Source: a virus. From it: 24,450 nucleotides of DNA. The stretch is from positions 1 to 24,450 of the IMG/VR virus record IMGVR_UViG_3300020472_000160. One strand, 5' to 3'. Positions within the stretch are counted from its first letter, which is position 1. Every line of letters starts with the position of its first letter. The notes under the pieces are model-generated. The model worked only from the letters and a program-made list of their open reading frames with translations. It was not told where the DNA came from and searched no databases. Below, one piece after another: positions 14,049-21,471 of this stretch. Both the position numbers and the translations under genes were made by a program.

Positions 14049-14116
14049 TTTTTAAAGACCCCTAATTTAGAGAGTAACCACAATGTAACTATTGTCCACC
14101 CTATAACATACCACAT
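14045..14116 (-). CDS. 23-residue hydrophobic mini-protein after gp45
   Basis: A 24-codon frame starting 2 bases after the gp45 stop (TAG TT ATG) and ending in an ATGA overlap with the next gene. The peptide begins MWYVIGWTIVTLWLLSKLGV and ends FKK: a single hydrophobic segment rich in Trp with a basic end, as in tiny phage membrane peptides. Translation is inferred from the tight junctions only. Confidence 0.5.
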   Translation of the reverse strand: MWYVIGWTIVTLWLLSKLGVFKK

Positions 14117-14118
14117 AA

Positions 14119-14805
14119 CTATTCAAATGTAGAATCTGGTTCTAAAGCGATGTAATACTTAAGTTCCAAATTCTCATTAGTAAATTGAGAAAGTAACTTA
14201 TTAGATAAAACTACGTTATAAGCACCAGGTATAATCCTAATATTTTCAACCTTGAAGTTGAAAGCAAACTGCTTATCAGTCTCTCCAACAACGATAGCAA
14301 ACTCATTTGATGTATCGTTCTTTTTATCACGAACAACAAGTTTGATAACACCTGCTTCACCAACTGCTGATAGATCAGGCAACTGATAAACTGCAGCTGC
14401 TTTTAGAAGTTTCTCCATAACAGTATTATCCAACTGGAATTTTACATCTTCTGATGGAAGTGTAATATCCTTATCTGGAGGAGAAATAATAACTGCAGGA
14501 TCAGCATAGAAATACTTTACCCTACGTTTTCCTTCCTTGATTGTTATATAAGATTCTTGTCCAAAATCTAAATCAGGATCTTGGTGTAATCCCAATCCAT
14601 TAAGAAATTGATTCAAATCGTAAATAGCAAAGTCACGAGGAAACTCTTCATCAATAACTGCTTCTGCTAGAATGTTTTTAGCAACAGAAATGGTGCGAAG
14701 TTTTGTTCCTTCTTTAACCAAGATGGAGTTATTGATTCCAGCAAAGTTCTTTAGGATGGTCAGTGTTTGGTCCGATAGATTCATTGTTCGATCTCGAAGT
14801 TTCAT
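14119..14805 (-). CDS. gp45: Sliding clamp, DNA polymerase processivity factor (T4 gp45)
   Basis: The frame from 14805 gives 228 residues. It shares with T4 gp45 the LKNFAGIN element near the start, the YDLNQFLNGL segment (T4 YDLNGFLGIL), the FNF-x-V-x-NIRIIPGAYNVVLS region and the C-terminal YIALEPDSTFE (T4 YVVALEADSTHDF). The trimeric ring tethers polymerase and, in T4, also activates late transcription with gp55. The internal ATG at 14784 (MNLSDQTLTILKNFAGIN) aligns exactly with the T4 N-terminus and has a GAGAT site upstream, whereas ATG 14805 follows the upstream stop by 3 bases with no ribosome site. The true start may therefore be 14784 (221 residues). Confidence 0.95.
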   Translation of the reverse strand: MKLRDRTMNLSDQTLTILKNFAGINNSILVKEGTKLRTISVAKNILAEAVIDEEFPRDFAIYDLNQFLNGLGLHQDPDLDFGQESYITIKEGKRRVKYFYADPAVIISPPDKDITLPSEDVKFQLDNTVMEKLLKAAAVYQLPDLSAVGEAGVIKLVVRDKKNDTSNEFAIVVGETDKQFAFNFKVENIRIIPGAYNVVLSNKLLSQFTNENLELKYYIALEPDSTFE

Positions 14806-14808
14806 AAT

Positions 14809-15360
14809 TTAAGGCATGTTATAGTCAATTTCACCACTAGTCATTTTTGGTTTACCGTAGTGCTCATCAAAATGTAAGAGTAGCATAGCATAATGTATGA
14901 CTTTCATCAAGTCTTTCTTATTCTTTCCATCTTTACTACCATAGCGACTACCATACTTGAGTATGTTTGCTTGACAGAAATCAGAAGCAAGGTCTCTTGA
15001 TGCCATCAAGTCTATCGTCTGGACATTACGGTACTCAAATTTAGTTCCTGTGTAATGTCCATTATAAGTTCCTGAAACATAATCTTCAATATCCTTGATG
15101 ATTTCAGATTCATGGTACTTGTACCGATAATCACTTTTTCTTTCAGTTTCTGGTCTAATACCAATATGAGTTGTGATTTCTTGATCAACACCAGTAATAT
15201 TCACATCACCCAAGTCAATGTGAACAGTATCATAACCTTCATAACCTGTATAAAAGTCTCCAGCACTACCAGTACCACCAGTTCCTATTTGTATACTATC
15301 TTCATTCATTTTATCTTCTCCATAAAGTTCATCATAAAGTAACGCCCAAGAGTTAGTCAT
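14809..15360 (-). CDS. DUF3310-like protein with Gly-rich N-terminus
   Basis: 183 residues from ATG 15360, or 166 from ATG 15309, which has a better site (GGAG, 8 bases upstream) and starts MNEDSIQIGTGGTGSAGD. The first half is Gly/Thr/Asp-rich. The C-terminal part (about 105-175) has the order YNGHYTGTKFEYRNVQTIDL, ASDFCQANILKYGSRYGSKD, KKDLMKVIHYAMLLLHFDEH. This resembles DUF3310 phage proteins (H-Y-x-x-G-x-E-x-I-D, then F-x-x-GN-x-x-KY-x-x-R, then DL-x-KA-x-x-YL). The family has no firmly established activity that I can cite. It has its own promoter and directly precedes gp45. Confidence 0.6.
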   Translation of the reverse strand: MTNSWALLYDELYGEDKMNEDSIQIGTGGTGSAGDFYTGYEGYDTVHIDLGDVNITGVDQEITTHIGIRPETERKSDYRYKYHESEIIKDIEDYVSGTYNGHYTGTKFEYRNVQTIDLMASRDLASDFCQANILKYGSRYGSKDGKNKKDLMKVIHYAMLLLHFDEHYGKPKMTSGEIDYNMP

Positions 15361-15371
15361 GTTTATTTTCC

Positions 15372-15400
15372 ATTATAACACTATCATATTTGTTCGTCAA
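15372..15400 (-). promoter_or_regulatory. sigma70-type promoter before the DUF3310-like gene and gp45
   Basis: Minus strand TTGACG (15400-15395), 17-bp spacer, TATAAT (15377-15372) with extended -10 TGT. The TGA in the -35 box is the stop codon of the AAA+ gene. The -10 is 11 bp before ATG 15360, so a transcript would have a leader of only a few bases unless ATG 15309 is used. Confidence 0.8.
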
Positions 15401-16512
15401 GCGTTTTCATAAGTTTCTCTAGTTATTTGAGGTGTAATATCAAAATCAGGATCTACTTTATCATAAAGTTCCATGAATGACTGTTTAGTATCATCATCAA
15501 AACGATTTACACATACTTGAATCGCTTTTGTTTTATTATTAAAGATACTATAAGCACGGACAATGTGAACCAAACGACGAGTACTAATGATTTCTTCCAC
15601 ACCACCATCATAGAATGTCTTACGAATAATATCTGCCCAATCTACTAGTCTCTTACAGAATGCGGTATCAGTAACACCCAACTGTGAAGCAACTCCACCC
15701 AATATTCTAGACTCTACAGACGGTGCTGGATAATCCTGTTCAAATGTTACTGGGAATCTTTCAAGGAAGGCTTCATTAAGCACATTAGTTCCAATAAATC
15801 TTCCGTCGTCTGAACCTTTACCTTTAGTGTTTGCTGTTGCGATGACGTTGAATCCTTTTGCTGGTTTAACAAATGTTCCGATTTTTTTAAGGAAAACTCC
15901 GTTACCCTCAAGGATTGACTGGAGGCATAAGATTTTGTTTGAGGCGAGGTCAATTTCGTCAAGGAGCAAGACAGCTCCTCTGTTGAGAGCTTGAATAACT
16001 GGTCCGTCATGCCAGACTGTGGCACCATCAACAAGACGGAAACCGCCAATAAGATCGTCTTCATCTGTTTCAATTGTAATGTTTACACGAATAAGTTCAC
16101 GTCCTAGTTGAGCACATGCTTGCTCTACAGAGAATGTTTTACCATTCCCAGAAAGACCAGTGATAAAAGTAGGATAAAAAATCCTGCTTTGTATAATCTT
16201 TTTAAGGTCAGCAAATGAACCAAACTTAACAAAGGTTTCATCTTTTTCAGGAACAAGGTTTTGCTCAATAACTGGTTCTACAGCAGGAGCATTAAATGAT
16301 TTTTCAATATCTTCTACTACTTGAGTGGTAACTTCTAAACTCCATTTTCCTTTACCGACTTTATACTGTTTTATCTTCTTAGTTACAGTCTGGTAGGAAA
16401 TGTCATTAAGGGCACAAAATCCTTTTATATCAGCAGCAGTAAATTCTGTACCATAAGTACTTTTCAAAGAATCAATAATTTGATCTTCAGTCATTTTAAC
16501 TTCAAAAGGCAT
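15397..16512 (-). CDS. cobS: MoxR/CobS-like AAA+ ATPase
   Basis: 371 residues. An N-terminal region (about 1-90) with a helical MTEDQIIDSLKSTYG segment precedes an AAA+ module: Walker A GLSGNGKT at 119-126, ETDEDDLIGGFRLVDGATVW (about 148-167), Walker B LLLDEID at 182-188, and sensor 1 VIATANT near 223-229 followed by an Arg-containing EAFLERFP. This is the layout of MoxR/CobS proteins; marine T4-like phages usually carry a gene annotated cobS of this type. Real CobS inserts cobalt with CobT and CobN, but in phages the function is unproven. MoxR-type ATPases typically work with VWA proteins, and one is encoded two genes upstream. Confidence 0.85.
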   Translation of the reverse strand: MPFEVKMTEDQIIDSLKSTYGTEFTAADIKGFCALNDISYQTVTKKIKQYKVGKGKWSLEVTTQVVEDIEKSFNAPAVEPVIEQNLVPEKDETFVKFGSFADLKKIIQSRIFYPTFITGLSGNGKTFSVEQACAQLGRELIRVNITIETDEDDLIGGFRLVDGATVWHDGPVIQALNRGAVLLLDEIDLASNKILCLQSILEGNGVFLKKIGTFVKPAKGFNVIATANTKGKGSDDGRFIGTNVLNEAFLERFPVTFEQDYPAPSVESRILGGVASQLGVTDTAFCKRLVDWADIIRKTFYDGGVEEIISTRRLVHIVRAYSIFNNKTKAIQVCVNRFDDDTKQSFMELYDKVDPDFDITPQITRETYENA

Positions 16513-16524
16513 GATGTAGTGATT

Positions 16525-16532
16525 TATTTATG
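16525..16532 (-). promoter_or_regulatory. Late-promoter-like octamer before the AAA+ gene
   Basis: Minus strand CATAAATA, 7 of 8 matches to the T4 late box, 12 bp before the AAA+ ATG and downstream of a TATAAT. Could allow late expression of the ATPase. Confidence 0.35.
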
Positions 16533-16537
16533 AACAT

Positions 16538-16543
16538 ATTATA
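16538..16543 (-). promoter_or_regulatory. TATAAT -10 element after the terminator, before the AAA+ gene
   Basis: Minus strand TGC-TATAAT (extended -10). The hexamer 17 bp upstream (TACCAT) is a poor -35, and it falls in the terminator stem-loop. The context repeats that at 7454-7489: six T's, ATTGC, TATAAT. Confidence 0.5.
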
Positions 16544-16548
16544 GCAAT

Positions 16549-16571
16549 AAAAAAGGGGGTATGGTACCCCC
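16549..16571 (-). terminator. Rho-independent terminator after the Trp/His-rich gene
   Basis: 7-bp perfect stem GGGGGTA/TACCCCC with a 3-base loop (16555-16571), followed on the minus strand by six T's (16554-16549). It begins 15 bp after the stop of the gene at 16586. Confidence 0.85.
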
Positions 16572-16585
16572 AGTAGACACTTTAA

Positions 16586-17095
16586 TTATTGGACCCACCA
16601 AGGTTTTCTGGACGGGTCACGAAGGTAATTAGATGAAACCCAAGATTTGCTCCTAATATATTCCTTATAAGCAGTAAAAGTACTCATGAATGGATTTTTA
16701 AGTACATCAGGCATTGCACGGACAAACGATGTTGGCCTATCCATAGTAAATGGTATCATACTACCTGCTTCTAGTATAGTTTTTTCACAACTATGAACTT
16801 TTCCATAGCGATGAGTATATTCATCACATAATGCCATGCCATGAGCAACTAACCACCACGCATTTATGATAGATTCATTTGCCCATACCGTACAAGGATG
16901 ATTACGAAATGCACCTTTCTCTGTCTTGTATGGTGTACCATCTTTTTTATGAAGTACACCATATCCATGACCCCATTTATCAGAGCAGACAATAGCAAGC
17001 ATCTGACATGTTTCTAGGGGCATCTTGACTATATGCTTATCAGGTAAGCATTGAGCAGATACAGTTGGTGATGGATCGGTTACAAAAATATTCAT
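16586..17095 (-). CDS. Conserved phage protein with DKHIVKM / NHPCTVW / EYTHRYGKVH motifs
   Basis: 169 residues from ATG 17095; an upstream TTG is less likely. The product begins MNIFVTDPSPTVSAQCLPDK and has HIVKMPLETCQMLAIV, RNHPCTVWANES, WWLVAHGMALCDEYTHRYGK and a Trp-rich end. I remember many phage and viral proteins with this order of motifs (DKHxVKMxLE, then NHPCxxW, then EYxxRYGKxH), some labelled pyrimidine dimer glycosylase-like, but I cannot confirm that and do not assign it. Conserved Asp, His, Cys, Glu and Arg suggest an enzyme, perhaps on nucleic acid. It lies 7 bp after the VWA gene and is closed by a strong terminator. Confidence 0.7.
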   Translation of the reverse strand: MNIFVTDPSPTVSAQCLPDKHIVKMPLETCQMLAIVCSDKWGHGYGVLHKKDGTPYKTEKGAFRNHPCTVWANESIINAWWLVAHGMALCDEYTHRYGKVHSCEKTILEAGSMIPFTMDRPTSFVRAMPDVLKNPFMSTFTAYKEYIRSKSWVSSNYLRDPSRKPWWVQ

Positions 17096-17102
17096 AATAG
17101 TA

Positions 17103-19265
17103 TTATACCACAAGTTCTATAAATTCACCAAGTATTTTTTTATTCATTTTTTTAGTTTTAAGACTCTTAACAAAAGCACGTTTGATTTGTGCTTTAGTAG
17201 CATCTTCTTGAACCTCAAACTCTGAATCATCTGATAAAGAGTTTGCTGATAAACCAAAATAAGTATGGTATCCAGAACTTTTTATAGCAAAAGATTTTTC
17301 TTTTTTCCATCTCTTCATGATTCTTTCATAATCATTATTCTCATACCCAGTATAATCACGAACAAAGTGACCAGCATCTCTATTTTCCAAAACACGAATA
17401 CCAATAAGATTTACATTAGGAAAGGTCTGACGTAAATCTTCTAACAATATATTTGTTACATCCGCCCATCTACCCAATCCTTGACAAGAATAAGTATGAC
17501 CCGTTTTGCGATTACGTAATATACATCTATCATGAAGATAGTTACTTCCTAACCAAATTTCATCATCACCATTACTACGGTCAAATTCTTTACTATACCT
17601 TAATGGTTGAGATTCACCATCTGTAAGAATAACACATTGAACCTTTTCTATATTATTTTCATCTCTAAACTGTGGAATAATCTGATGAAGAGCAGTTACA
17701 GCTTCATTCAATGGAGTACCAGATAGATTCATTCCAATAGGAACATGATATTGTGTATAAATCTCATGATTAAACGTACAAGCTAATCTAAAAATATCTC
17801 TCATTTGAACTTCTAGTTCTCTACTCCTAGTTTTACTAGTGAACAGATTCATCATAGAAAAACATTCTGAAATAAGAGCAAACCCTTCTTTCTTCTCATA
17901 AGCAAGTCTATGATATGCTGATTCAACTGGAGGATATTCATTAGTAAAAGCATAAACTTCAAATGGAATATTAACTTTCTTACAGAACCATAATAGATTA
18001 TAAAGTTGCTTAAGAGTATCAAGCATAACTCTATTCATAGAACCAGACCAATCAAGGACAAATACCAATCCATGATTCTTACCTTCAGCAAGAGTAGTTA
18101 CTTTCTTGAATAAGTCTTCATTATATTTGTAAGTATGTAACTTGGCAGTATCTAAAACACCTGTTTTAGCAGTAGTGGCACGAGCATATGAACTAGCAGA
18201 TTTCTTACACTCAAACTCTTTGACAAGATAATTAACTTCTTTTTGAGCATTTCTTTTAAACTCTACAAACTTATCATCAACTTCCTCAAAAATATTATAA
18301 TATTTAAATCCAGAATCCTCTAATCTTTTTTTATTATCTTTCTCTTGCTCAACCCATTCTTTAGAAAGATTTTTATGTATTATTTCATTACTAACAACAA
18401 CTTTTTTTAAATCTAACTTGGGTAACTCAAAGTAAACATTCTCAAGATTATTTCTAATATCAGTAAGATCCTTAAGAGCATCTGCCAAAGAATTAGCAGT
18501 CTCAACATCTGGTTCTGATTCTGGTTCTACAGAAGAACCACCAGCATCCATCCCAGTATCAACAATGTCACCACAACTCCCGCCTTCCATAGGAGCATTA
18601 CCAGAAGACTCAGGAACGGCAAAATCGCCATCGTCACTATTATCATCAGGCATATTCCCGCCCCCTTCAAGATCCATTCCAGAATCGAGTTCAACTTCCT
18701 CTTTCTGCTTGTTCTCAATCTCTTCTTTGCAGAAATTATATAACGCTTCTGCTGCGGATAGGGTGTCATCAAACGTTTCGGCATTTTCAATTAAACGGAC
18801 AATCGGAGTTTCAGCATCTGAAAAAGAAATATCATTCCACGAACCAACCTTGTAATATAGATTAACCCTATCAGCAAGATTAAAATCAGTAAGATCTTTA
18901 CCATCTATATCAAAGAAATCTTCATCATTGAGTTCATTATACCCGTTATAGAAGGTTTTGGCAAGTCCAGCATATCTTCTCTTCATCAACTTTTCAATTC
19001 TAACATCCTCAACGATGTTCATGAACGAATGTGGGATGTTCTTTTCTTTCCACCAATCTCTATCAGGTGTATAGAGTGCGTGTCCTACTTCATGAGCAAC
19101 CAATGCGTCATATACATAATTACTTGCTTTATCCCAGTTTGGAAGAGTTAATACACGGGTACGAACTTCAAACTGTGCTGTTTGTACATTCTTGTGCTCA
19201 ACAATAAGGTCTTCTGTGGCAAGAAGTTTAGCAAGTTGGGATTTGATTTCGTGCTTGACTACCAT
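17103..19265 (-). CDS. Large HExxH metallopeptidase-like and VWA-domain protein (CobT/MoxR partner type)
   Basis: 720 residues. The N-terminal part carries HEVGHALYTP with HExxH at 58-62, followed by NIVEDVRIE at about 83-91, which could supply a third zinc ligand (E86). A low-complexity acidic/Gly/Ser linker spans about 190-255. The C-terminal half has a VWA fold: VFVLDWSGSMN with the MIDAS DxSxS at 405-409, NLSGTPLNEA with the MIDAS Thr, and CVILTDGES. The C-terminus is basic and helical. VWA proteins of this sort act with MoxR/CobS-type ATPases, and one lies nearby (15397-16512), so a chaperone or remodelling pair is likely. Protease activity is inferred from HExxH alone. The ATG overlaps the small basic gene by 38 bp. 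Confidence 0.85.
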   Translation of the reverse strand: MVVKHEIKSQLAKLLATEDLIVEHKNVQTAQFEVRTRVLTLPNWDKASNYVYDALVAHEVGHALYTPDRDWWKEKNIPHSFMNIVEDVRIEKLMKRRYAGLAKTFYNGYNELNDEDFFDIDGKDLTDFNLADRVNLYYKVGSWNDISFSDAETPIVRLIENAETFDDTLSAAEALYNFCKEEIENKQKEEVELDSGMDLEGGGNMPDDNSDDGDFAVPESSGNAPMEGGSCGDIVDTGMDAGGSSVEPESEPDVETANSLADALKDLTDIRNNLENVYFELPKLDLKKVVVSNEIIHKNLSKEWVEQEKDNKKRLEDSGFKYYNIFEEVDDKFVEFKRNAQKEVNYLVKEFECKKSASSYARATTAKTGVLDTAKLHTYKYNEDLFKKVTTLAEGKNHGLVFVLDWSGSMNRVMLDTLKQLYNLLWFCKKVNIPFEVYAFTNEYPPVESAYHRLAYEKKEGFALISECFSMMNLFTSKTRSRELEVQMRDIFRLACTFNHEIYTQYHVPIGMNLSGTPLNEAVTALHQIIPQFRDENNIEKVQCVILTDGESQPLRYSKEFDRSNGDDEIWLGSNYLHDRCILRNRKTGHTYSCQGLGRWADVTNILLEDLRQTFPNVNLIGIRVLENRDAGHFVRDYTGYENNDYERIMKRWKKEKSFAIKSSGYHTYFGLSANSLSDDSEFEVQEDATKAQIKRAFVKSLKTKKMNKKILGEFIELVV

Positions 19266-19434
19266 CTGTGTTTTTGATTATGAATCCATTATACGACGAA
19301 ACCCCACGTTGTGTGGGGTTTAGTAGACGGTTTATCAACTGTCTGCGTTTGGCTCTTGCAGAACGCAATGCCTGTGGTTTAAGTTTTCGTTTGGCCTCCT
19401 TCTTGGAGTGATGTTGCCAGTTTGGTGTTGTCAT
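19228..19434 (-). CDS. Small strongly basic protein after gp46
   Basis: 68 residues, starting in an ATGA overlap with the gp46 stop and preceded by AAAGGA. The first 45 residues are very basic (HSKKEAKRKLKPQALRSARA, then KRRQLINRLL), suggesting nucleic-acid binding. The 3' part contains a 9-bp hairpin (19299-19321) and a TATAAT, and its last 38 bp overlap the VWA gene. The dual use of this stretch makes the gene slightly less certain, but the start junction is convincing. Confidence 0.6.
   Translation of the reverse strand: MTTPNWQHHSKKEAKRKLKPQALRSARAKRRQLINRLLNPTQRGVSSYNGFIIKNTDGSQARNQIPTC
19288..19321 (-). promoter_or_regulatory. 9-bp hairpin followed by a TATAAT element
   Basis: Inverted repeat AAACCCCAC/GTGGGGTTT with a 5-base loop (19299-19321), then CGTCG and TATAAT (19293-19288) on the minus strand. 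It lacks a real T tract, so termination would be weak. No good -35 exists 17 bp upstream (CCACAC). Position just before the VWA gene resembles the two hairpin-promoter modules at 7454-7489 and 16538-16571. Confidence 0.45.
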
Positions 19435-21161
19435 TCCTTTGTTTCCATCCTAGACACTATACGTGAAAATCCCTTAACTTTGTCAAACTCTGTGACACTT
19501 TCAAATTTGTCATGTAGGTCATTCTTATGTGAAATGACAAATACATTAGCTCCTTTGATAACATATCTAATAATCTTAAGGAAGTCATCAGTACCTGATC
19601 CATCCAAAGCACTATCAAAAACTTCATCCATGATTAGAAGATTTGTATTGACAGAGTTTTTTACTCTAGCAACTTCTCTCCATGCAAATAGAATAGCCAA
19701 GTTTATACGAAGTTTTTCACCTTCTGAAAAAGATGAATATGAAAAATCCTCATGGATAGGAGACTGTACTGTCTCATTGAATTCCTCATCCAACTGAAAG
19801 TTGATATAGAAATCCATTAACTGTAAGTATCTATTAACTTGTTGATTTATAAACGGAAGATATTTCTTAATGATTTTCGTCTTTACTCCATCATCTTTTA
19901 GTAAGGAGTATGCGAAATCGTAGTTAATATGTTCTTCTCTTCTTGTCGAAATGTCTTCTGTTGTTTTTAAAAAATTGTTTCTAAACTCTTCTAACTTCTC
20001 ATGTTCAGTATTTCTGTTTTTAAGTCGTTCGGTAATTGTTTGAACTTCATCTTCAAGACCTCTGATTTGTCGTTGCTTGAGACTAATCCGAGTATTGTTT
20101 TGAGAAATGCCATGGTTGAGTTTAGTAATCTCCTCTGATAGTTGGGTAAAGTGACGTTCTCTCTCCGATTCTAACTTTATAGTCTCTTCCAGATCTTTAA
20201 AACCTTTCTTGAGATCCTTTGCTTTATTTTGAACGTCGGCAATTCTATTTACACGAAACTCTTCTTCTATATTTTGATCACACGTGGGACAAACTGTATT
20301 TTGTGTGAAGAACTTATGTTCCTTCGTAATAGACGCTACCTTTTGTGATATCTTACCCTTAAGAGTATTAAGTTTAACTAACTTTTTACAAGCATCAGTA
20401 ACTTCTTCTTGTTCTTTAACAAGGTCAGAAATATCTGCTTCTATCATTTCATTCTTTTCTATATGCGTATCAACCTCGACATTCAATGATTTGATATCAT
20501 TCTTTTTATTCCCAATGCTTGTTTTTCCTTGTTCCTCTATTTCCTCAATAAAGTTTTCTTGCATAGAAATCTTATCACTAATATTTTCCTTACGAAGTTC
20601 TAATGACTTTATTTTCTCTCTCTGCTCTCTCATCTTTTCTCTTAACAATCCATTCATCATAGAGAAGATACGGATGTCTAATAAATCCTCAATCACTTCT
20701 CTTCTAGTAGCAGTAGTTAGCTGCATAAAAGGAACAAACGTACTACTTCCTAATATAACGATTTGAGTAAAGGATTTATAGTTTACCTTAAGAATATTCT
20801 CTTCTAAAATCTTTTGATTACTTCTATCATCTGCTTCTTTATTTAAGACTGTACCCTCTACTTCAATATCAAATATATTAGGTTTAATACCTCTTCTAAT
20901 AACATACTCTCTACTATTAATACTAAACTCAACTTCGACTAAACAATCTCTCTCATTACTTGTATTGATTAGTTGTTGTTTTTTAATAGGACGAAATGCT
21001 TTATTAAATAACGCAAATGTAAGAGCATCTAAAAAGGTGCTCTTTCCAGCACCATTGGTTCCTACAATAAGATTGGTATTATAAGCAGTAAAATCAATTT
21101 CAGTAAACTGTGTTCCAGTAGACAGAAAATTCTTCCACCTCAATTTCTTGAAAGTTATCAT
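19431..21161 (-). CDS. gp46: Recombination endonuclease subunit gp46 (Rad50/SbcC-like)
   Basis: 576 residues (T4 gp46 is 560). An SMC-type ATPase that with gp47 resects DNA ends for recombination-dependent replication and host DNA breakdown. Walker A is GTNGAGKS at 34-41. Long coiled coils flank a zinc hook CPTC at 291-294. The ABC signature FSEGEK is at 478-483 and Walker B LLIMDEVFD at 508-516. All key residues are present. It has its own sigma70-like promoter, separate from gp47 by a DUF3110-like gene, and ends in an ATGA overlap with a small basic gene. Confidence 0.96.
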   Translation of the reverse strand: MITFKKLRWKNFLSTGTQFTEIDFTAYNTNLIVGTNGAGKSTFLDALTFALFNKAFRPIKKQQLINTSNERDCLVEVEFSINSREYVIRRGIKPNIFDIEVEGTVLNKEADDRSNQKILEENILKVNYKSFTQIVILGSSTFVPFMQLTTATRREVIEDLLDIRIFSMMNGLLREKMREQREKIKSLELRKENISDKISMQENFIEEIEEQGKTSIGNKKNDIKSLNVEVDTHIEKNEMIEADISDLVKEQEEVTDACKKLVKLNTLKGKISQKVASITKEHKFFTQNTVCPTCDQNIEEEFRVNRIADVQNKAKDLKKGFKDLEETIKLESERERHFTQLSEEITKLNHGISQNNTRISLKQRQIRGLEDEVQTITERLKNRNTEHEKLEEFRNNFLKTTEDISTRREEHINYDFAYSLLKDDGVKTKIIKKYLPFINQQVNRYLQLMDFYINFQLDEEFNETVQSPIHEDFSYSSFSEGEKLRINLAILFAWREVARVKNSVNTNLLIMDEVFDSALDGSGTDDFLKIIRYVIKGANVFVISHKNDLHDKFESVTEFDKVKGFSRIVSRMETKE

Positions 21162-21182
21162 ATCGAAAAGCTACCCTTGGGT

Positions 21183-21211
21183 ATAATACTATAAATGGAT
21201 CAAAAAGTCAA
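21183..21211 (-). promoter_or_regulatory. sigma70-type promoter before gp46
   Basis: Minus strand TTGACT (21211-21206), 17-bp spacer, TATTAT (21188-21183). The -10 ends 21 bp before the gp46 ATG. The TGA in the -35 box is the stop codon of the upstream DUF3110-like gene. Confidence 0.75.
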
Positions 21212-21471
21212 CTCTTTTTTATAGGTGGAATAACTATATCATTCGCAGTTATTATAGAATATTTGTATTCATGTAACTTACAAGTTTTTATTGCTAAAGC
21301 ATCTTCCACTTCAACTATATCCATTTCTCTATCTTCTTCTTCCTCAAGCATCATTGCGTAACGTTCAGCATCATCCTCTTCTTCAAATAAAAATAAAACC
21401 CTATCACCATACTTATCTTGTACAGCATAGGCACCTTCATCTTTTTGAGATTTGAGAGTAAGTAAATACAT
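21208..21471 (-). CDS. DUF3110-like small acidic protein
   Basis: 87 residues from ATG 21471, in a TAATG overlap with the gp47 stop; an in-frame TTG at 21486 is rejected. The core EGAYAVQDKYGDRVLFLFEE then EDDAERYAMMLEEEED, followed by VEVEDALAIKTCKLHEYKYS and IITANDIVIPP, resembles DUF3110, a small family typical of cyanobacteria and their phages (FEDEDDAxRFAxxLE... then xxxC). Function unknown. If the family call is right it points towards a cyanophage. Located between gp47 and gp46. Confidence 0.65.
   Translation of the reverse strand: MYLLTLKSQKDEGAYAVQDKYGDRVLFLFEEEDDAERYAMMLEEEEDREMDIVEVEDALAIKTCKLHEYKYSIITANDIVIPPIKKS

Noticed and set aside
15397-19265. Cobalamin biosynthesis (cobalt chelatase) as the function of the AAA+/VWA genes
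   Set aside because: Only the ATPase/VWA architecture is shared; no large CobN-type subunit or other cobalamin gene is present in the window, so the pathway is not claimed.
20284-20766. 160-codon plus-strand frame opposite gp46
   Set aside because: Composition (Ser/Phe/Ile-rich) is the mirror of the charged coiled coil of gp46; no independent signal.
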